A DNA stretch of 64,000 nucleotides from positions 228,977,322 to 229,041,321 of the forward strand of contig NC_061510.1 in NCBI RefSeq assembly GCF_022539505.1, in the 5' to 3' direction. The translations under genes and the position numbers were made by a program. The DNA is from Lolium rigidum (Eukaryota; Streptophyta; Magnoliopsida; Poales; Poaceae). Positions 59,547-64,000 of the stretch are shown here, one piece after another (within the stretch, counting starts at the first letter, position 1; each line of letters begins with the position of its first letter). The notes beneath the pieces were generated by a model. The model did no database searches. It saw only the letters and a list, made by a program, of their open reading frames with translations, and had not been told where the DNA came from.

Positions 59547-60315
59547 TGTTGGATTATTAGGCAATTTCCGTGTGAGTTTAATTACCGAAAGCAACATTAC
59601 AGATGCACAAGCATACTTAACCACACACATCAGATTAAGCACATGCATCAGATCTGAACATGGAACAAGTAGCAGTGCAAGGTAGGAGAAGAAAAGCACG
59701 TACATCGCGACCGGGAAGGTCACACCAGCAGCAGCATCAGCACCACCATGGGTATTGTTGATGTCGCCCATGGTGTAGTCAGATCTGTCGATGAAGCAGT
59801 CGAACCGGCGAAGAAGAGCACGAACAGCAGCGAGCAGTCGCGCTGAGACACTCCCCAAAAACCTTATCGCCCGTCTCCCGGTGCAGGATCTCAACGGACG
59901 GCAGTGCACGCAGTCGCCGGGATGGGGAAGACTAGAGAGTAGCGCAGCAAAAGGAACTTCGCAAGAGAGACGGACTAGAGAGTTCTGAGATATATATATT
60001 CTAGATCTGATCGGCTTCCTTGAGTGTGTCTCAAATTCGAACTCGAGTCACGAAACGCGGCGTGCGTGACGTGCCGAGCCGAGGCGGGCGGAGGAGGAGG
60101 AGGAGTGCGCGAGGGCTCCTTCTATTCTCACTCACTTGAAAGGAGTAGAACAGCAACCCTTATATACCACTCCAACTCTCTCCCAACTAGCAATGTGGGA
60201 CTAAACTTTGTCCCCCAAGGCCGTCTCAAGCTGCCAACGTGATGGGTCTTGAGATTTCAGGAATTGTAGACTACATGGGCTGCCTTACTGGGCTGCAGCC
60301 CATCTACATTCAACA
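59547..60315 (-). repeat. 5' LTR of the Copia element
   Basis: In plus orientation it runs from TGTTGGATTATTAGGC to ACATTCAACA (769 bp). It is the shorter of the two LTRs, with deletions relative to 52661-53592. Confidence 0.9.
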
Positions 60316-61426
60316 GAAGCTAATGCAAAAGGAATTAACTAAAAAGAAGCTTTAGATTTTTAGTTATGAATTTTAGAATTTTAACATGAGCTAGCACCTA
60401 GCTGGAACTGATCGATCTGATTCACATGCATGCGGGAGAAAAAAAACTGAAGGAGCGTGTGGCACGGCATGATAGGCTGATTCCAGATTATAGTCATATA
60501 AACTGCTTGTCGTTACCGTGGTCGAATTGTTCGACGACGTTGATGATTACGAAGGCGCTGCTACGGGTGTTGACGAAGGTGATGCTCCAATAGGTCGGCG
60601 TGTTCCGGGATGGAAACTACAACTCTGTCTCGATGCAGAGAACACGGCAGCGTGGTCGATGAAACCCAGGCGCAGCTCGCGTTGGCGGACTCTGCTCGTG
60701 ATCGGCAGCAATGTGCCCACGGTATTCCAGATTCCGCGAGTGCTAGACGACGTCCACGTTGATGAGGCATATATGCAGGTGTGGGTTCCGATCTTCGGTT
60801 GGTCCTCCGTGTATGCGAAGGCCTGCTGGAGTGACGGCGAACGGCTCTGCCTATGGCAAGCTCCGGTGGCATCTCTTGGCGTTCCTCGTGCTCCTACGGC
60901 GAGGGAAAAGGTTAGGCAAAGGGTGGGCAAAAAAATCTAAAGATTGGAGAGAAGAGGAAGTCGTGAGGAGGTCCTGGAACCTCGAGTTCGAGCTTGGCGG
61001 CGGCGGTATTCCGACGAGATTGGAATTCAAACTTTTGGTGATCTAGATATTGCGATTTTTGGAAAAACGAAGAGGGGTTGATGCGGGAGTTTATATAGAT
61101 GGGATTTCGTGGCGTGGGGGTCACGGATTCGAACGGATTTGTGGCGATTTTCTTGCGGATTTTCTCAGTAGGAACGAACTCGTGTTCGTGCAGGTTTCTA
61201 TGGAGAGAAGGAAGACGACCACGGGGAGGAAGAAAATGGGCTGTGCCTGGGCCAACGATGGGCCGTTCGGCCTGTATGGCCATGCTCACATCAACGTAAA
61301 GGTAAGACTTCTTTTGAACCATCAAAAAGGCAGAATCTATCTTACTTTCCCTCGAGTTAGGGTTTTCCTGCTCTCGCCGGCGACGGCGGCATAGAGCATA
61401 CCACGTCCGATCTCTTCTCAAACAGG
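60316..61426. other. Unassigned region, possibly 5' leader of the LINE
   Basis: An ORF of 140 aa at 60518-60940 on the plus strand (start MVELFDDVDDYEGAATG) and other short frames are seen; I recognise no domain. The block runs in GC-rich sequence up to LINE ORF1 and may be its 5' untranslated region. Confidence 0.3.
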
Positions 61427-62566
61427 ATGCTGGGATCACTCCGGGCTGCTACGGACGAGCTTGCTCTCCTCCGCAGCCTAGGTTTTCCGCGGCGGATCGG
61501 GTTTCGTCGAGGGTTTCAACAAAACAAATCTACAACTATGGAAGAAAGAACGGAAGCGGTTCCTGCTGAGGTTTCAGCATCAAAGGAGATCGCCAATTAT
61601 GAGGATGTGGAGGCGATGATGGCCTCTCTGGGGATCTCGGAGGAGGATCTTGATGATGTTGTCTTTGAAGAGGAAGTTGATCAATCCCAGGTTGACAACA
61701 GGTGGATGGCTGTGGGCAGAGTTCATACAGACACGGAGTTTAGCCACTTCTGGTTCTTCAAGAACATGAGGTCTGCGTGAGATTTGGCGAAGGATGTCAA
61801 AATCAGAGTGATAGATGACAATCGATTTATATTCTAGTTTGCATGTATGGGTGATTGGGAGAAAGTGATGGAGGGAGGTCCTTGGGGTTTTAGAGGAAAA
61901 TCGGTTCTCATGGCGCCCTATGACGGCTTCACAAAGCCATCATCGATTGAACTGAATAAAGTCATGATGTGGATCCAGATACATGATCTGCTTGACGGTT
62001 ACAAGAGTATGGTGAAGACCCTGGCAAGCAAGGTTGGAGACTTTGTGGCTCAAGAACAACCTTCAACTGATATGGTGGGGAATTTTTACTGTGTAAGGGT
62101 CAAGATTGATGTGCGCAAACAGCTGAAGAGTGTGGTGTCAATCATAAGGGCTCAGAAGAGGGAATTATTTCTGGTGAAGTATGAACGCATCCCGGACTTG
62201 TGCTCTGTGTGTGGGATGCTTGGGCATTTATATAAAGAGCATGGAGATGGTGTGCACGATTTAGCGGCACAAGTGTTTAGGGGATTACGAGCTGAATCTG
62301 CTGTCCGTTTTGGTGGTCGACCTTCTGTCCGGGGAGGAGGAAGGTTTTCTGGCCGTGGTGGTAGAGGAGGACGGGGCGAGGAAATACTGACAGAGGATGA
62401 TATGATGAGCGAAGACGACATCACTGATCCTAATAGGAAACGCCCAGCTTTGCCTCCAAATACAAATGCTGGTGCGGTGGATGGGAAAGGTATGAACGTG
62501 GGAGTTATACTGCAGCAGTTTGAAAAGGGAAAACAGCCTCCTGGTATGCCCCTAGTCCACATGTAA
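61427..62566 (+). pseudogene. LINE ORF1 (DUF4283-like, two nonsense codons)
   Basis: One frame runs from 61427 (or the ATG at 61538, MEERTEAVPAEVS) to 62566 but is interrupted by TGA at 61778-61780 and TAG at 61835-61837. The region around the stops is DUF4283-like (MGDWEKVMEGGPWGFRGKSV). A zinc-knuckle-like CSVCGMLGHLYKEHGDG follows, then a Gly/Arg-rich tail (GGRFSGRGGRGGRG) suited to RNA binding. ORF1 proteins of plant LINEs coat the element RNA. Both stops could be single substitutions. Confidence 0.8.
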
Positions 62567-62678
62567 AGAGGGACCCGAAGAGAAGTAAGAAGGCAATGGC
62601 AGAAGGTGCAAAGGAGGGTGGCAATGGACAAAGCAGCTCTGAATCGGCGGGCCTCCATGGGGGGTACCGCCAGGATCA

Positions 62679-63251
62679 ATGAGTCTCCTCAGCCTGAACT
62701 GTCGAGGAGCGGGCAATGCCTCGACAGTCAGGGAAATCCGTGACTTTGTCACTAAGTATGCCCCTGTTATTTTATGCATTTTAGAAACACATATTAGTAA
62801 GGATCGTGTTGAGTCTTTAGCTAGCACATTTGGTTTTGATAGATCTTTTGCAGTAGGAAGTGATGGTAGAAGTGGAGGTCTTGGTATTTTCTGGAATAAT
62901 GATATAAATATTACTGGTTTGGGTTATTCTCAATACCATATTGATGCATCTGTTCAAGGTTTGGGAGAGAATCCGTGGAGGCTTACTTCAGTATATGGGG
63001 AGGCCCAAACAACTGAACGGTATAAGACATGGAATACTATCAAAGACATCTGTGGTAACAGCCCTCTCCCATGGCTTTGTATAGGCGATTTTAATGAAGT
63101 ACTTCGACCCGAGGAGCATTTTGGAGTGGGCAGCCGTACCCATAGCCAGATCCAGGGTTTTCGAGACATGGTTGATATTTGCAACCTCATCGACCTTGGG
63201 TACACGGGTGAATTCTGGACTTGGGAGAAAAAAGTCACCGGAGGATCATAC
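62679..63251 (+). pseudogene. LINE ORF2, endonuclease domain only
   Basis: Starts MSLLSLNCRGAGNASTV and carries apurinic-endonuclease (EEP) motifs: Asn in SLNCRG, Glu in LETHIS, and GDFNE in CIGDFNEVLRPEE. The frame is open to 63251, where similarity stops in the middle of the domain. The extra residues up to the stop at 63293 come from the inserted LTR. The endonuclease nicks the target for reverse transcription; without the polymerase this copy is dead. Confidence 0.85.
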
Positions 63252-64000
63252 TGTTATCACCAGAATTTAGCCAAAGCAGGAGATGGGCCGTGATTGAGAT
63301 GGGCTTAGAGGACATGCACATAAAGTGTCTCTGAATCGGCCTCGTGCGAGAGTTTGGGCTAGATTTCCCGTATATTTGTACATTAGGGTAGATCACGTTT
63401 CAGTTTATAATTAAGAGATAGAGTTTAGTCGTACACAGCTAGGTTTATTCCAAAGATAGAAAGTCTACGGACTATAAATATCTACCTAGGGTTATTGAGA
63501 AAGGAGGACGATCACGTTCACAACAAACCAATCTAGGCGCATCGCCACCCCTTGTTTCGAGGGTTTCTTCCGGGTAAGCGACATGCTGCCTAGATCTTGC
63601 GATCTAGGCAGTATCAGTTTATTCGTTGTTTGGTGTTGCTCGTACTGAAGCCTTGTTGATGGCGAGCAATACCGTTATCGTAGATGTTTTGGGGCTGACG
63701 TCGATACTTTTCTGATATGCTTGCTTAGCTATGTTGCCCCTCAATATCTAACTGTCTTTGCACCTATCTTGGGTGTAAGGGCGATATCTTGCTTGGTCTT
63801 TATTTAGTAGATCTGATCTGTTATGGTTGTTCCTTGTTCTCCAAGGATTAGTTTGATATCCGCATGGTTAGGCCTTGCAAACGGGTTGAACGATCCAGTA
63901 GTGCGTAAGGTATGGTTTGCTGATCAGAGAGGGATTGTTCCGGGAATCGACTTTGTGTTGGTTTTTAGGCCTCTTTTAGGACTAGTTTTCTATTATCTTT
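63252..64000 (+). mobile_element. LTR of an unclassified retrotransposon, runs off the window
   Basis: Begins TGTTATCACCAGAATTTAGC exactly where LINE ORF2 breaks off; CATAC (63247-63251) would be the target duplication. It contains a TATA box and a leader-like stretch. The end is beyond the window, so LTR versus truncated copy cannot be decided. Confidence 0.65.
63473..63480 (+). promoter_or_regulatory. Candidate LTR TATA box
   Basis: TATAAATA in GGACTATAAATATCTACC, about 220 bases into the LTR, followed by leader-type sequence. Confidence 0.5.

Larger units (their letters stand above)
52661..60315 (-). mobile_element. Degenerate Copia retrotransposon with a nested solo Gypsy LTR
   Basis: 5' LTR 59547-60315, gag-pol in broken minus-strand frames from 59531 to 55811, polypurine run (53593-53605, GGTGGGGGGT on the minus strand) and 3' LTR 52661-53592. 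Domain order gag, protease, integrase, reverse transcriptase, RNase H identifies it as Copia. The LTRs differ in length (769 versus 932 bp). Flanking 5-mers (GTAAC and GAAGC) do not match, so no target duplication is visible. Confidence 0.9.
61427..63251 (+). mobile_element. L1-like LINE, cut by an LTR insertion
   Basis: Holds ORF1 with a DUF4283-like region and a zinc knuckle, then the endonuclease start of ORF2. Reverse transcriptase is absent because an LTR begins at 63252. Confidence 0.8.

Noticed and set aside
59531..59909. Extra N-terminal 126 aa of the Copia gag frame
   Set aside because: It is read-through of the 5' LTR; the gag start fits the ATG at 59531.

Overview
The window looks like intergenic DNA from a large-genome grass, most likely Triticeae (wheat, Aegilops or barley type). 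The evidence is nested LTR retrotransposons, Stowaway, Tourist and Harbinger-type elements, L1-like LINE fragments, and a low-copy gene with a GC-rich exon. I name broad lineages only; exact TE family names need a library search. Two 100-base N gaps (22693-22792 and 34440-34539) split the window into three contigs, A (1-22692), B (22793-34439) and C (34540-64000).

Layout. 1-7500: small repeats and MITEs. 7760-8910: the one clearly intact gene, a two-exon alpha/beta-hydrolase of the plant epoxide hydrolase family (330 aa). 9172-11189: a 2.0-kb Harbinger-type transposon with TAA target duplication. 11205-12888: LINE remnant. 12889-22692: an Athila-like Gypsy element (5' LTR, gag, protease), cut at the start of its reverse transcriptase by a second, oppositely oriented Gypsy element that lacks gag-pol. 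22793-24255: first copy of an MCAfunc plus protein kinase gene, minus strand, 3' end lost at the gap. 24765-25423: an LTR holding a Tourist MITE. 28881-31347: tandem units of about 820 bp that include a LINE ORF2 piece. 31348-34439: LTR and 3' internal part of an Athila-like element. 34758-36386: second kinase copy, plus strand, broken by indels. 36874-37870: dead PIF/Harbinger transposase. 38017-50723: one 12.7-kb LTR retrotransposon whose interior is inverted relative to its outer LTR halves. 52661-60315: a decayed Copia element containing a solo Gypsy LTR. 61427-63251: L1-like LINE ORF1 and the start of ORF2. 63252-64000: the start of another LTR.

Two structural conclusions matter most. 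First, the 5-bp target duplication and both LTRs of the Athila-like element are split between contigs A and B in opposite orientation, so contig B is almost certainly inverted in this assembly (or the genome has an inversion with breakpoints in the gaps). Flipping it also makes the two kinase genes a direct tandem pair. Second, the palindrome at 38.0-39.7 kb and the 3.2-kb inverted repeat at 42.6-50.7 kb are not independent: both belong to one insertion flanked by GAGTC, best explained as an LTR retrotransposon with breakpoints inside its two LTRs and the centre flipped.
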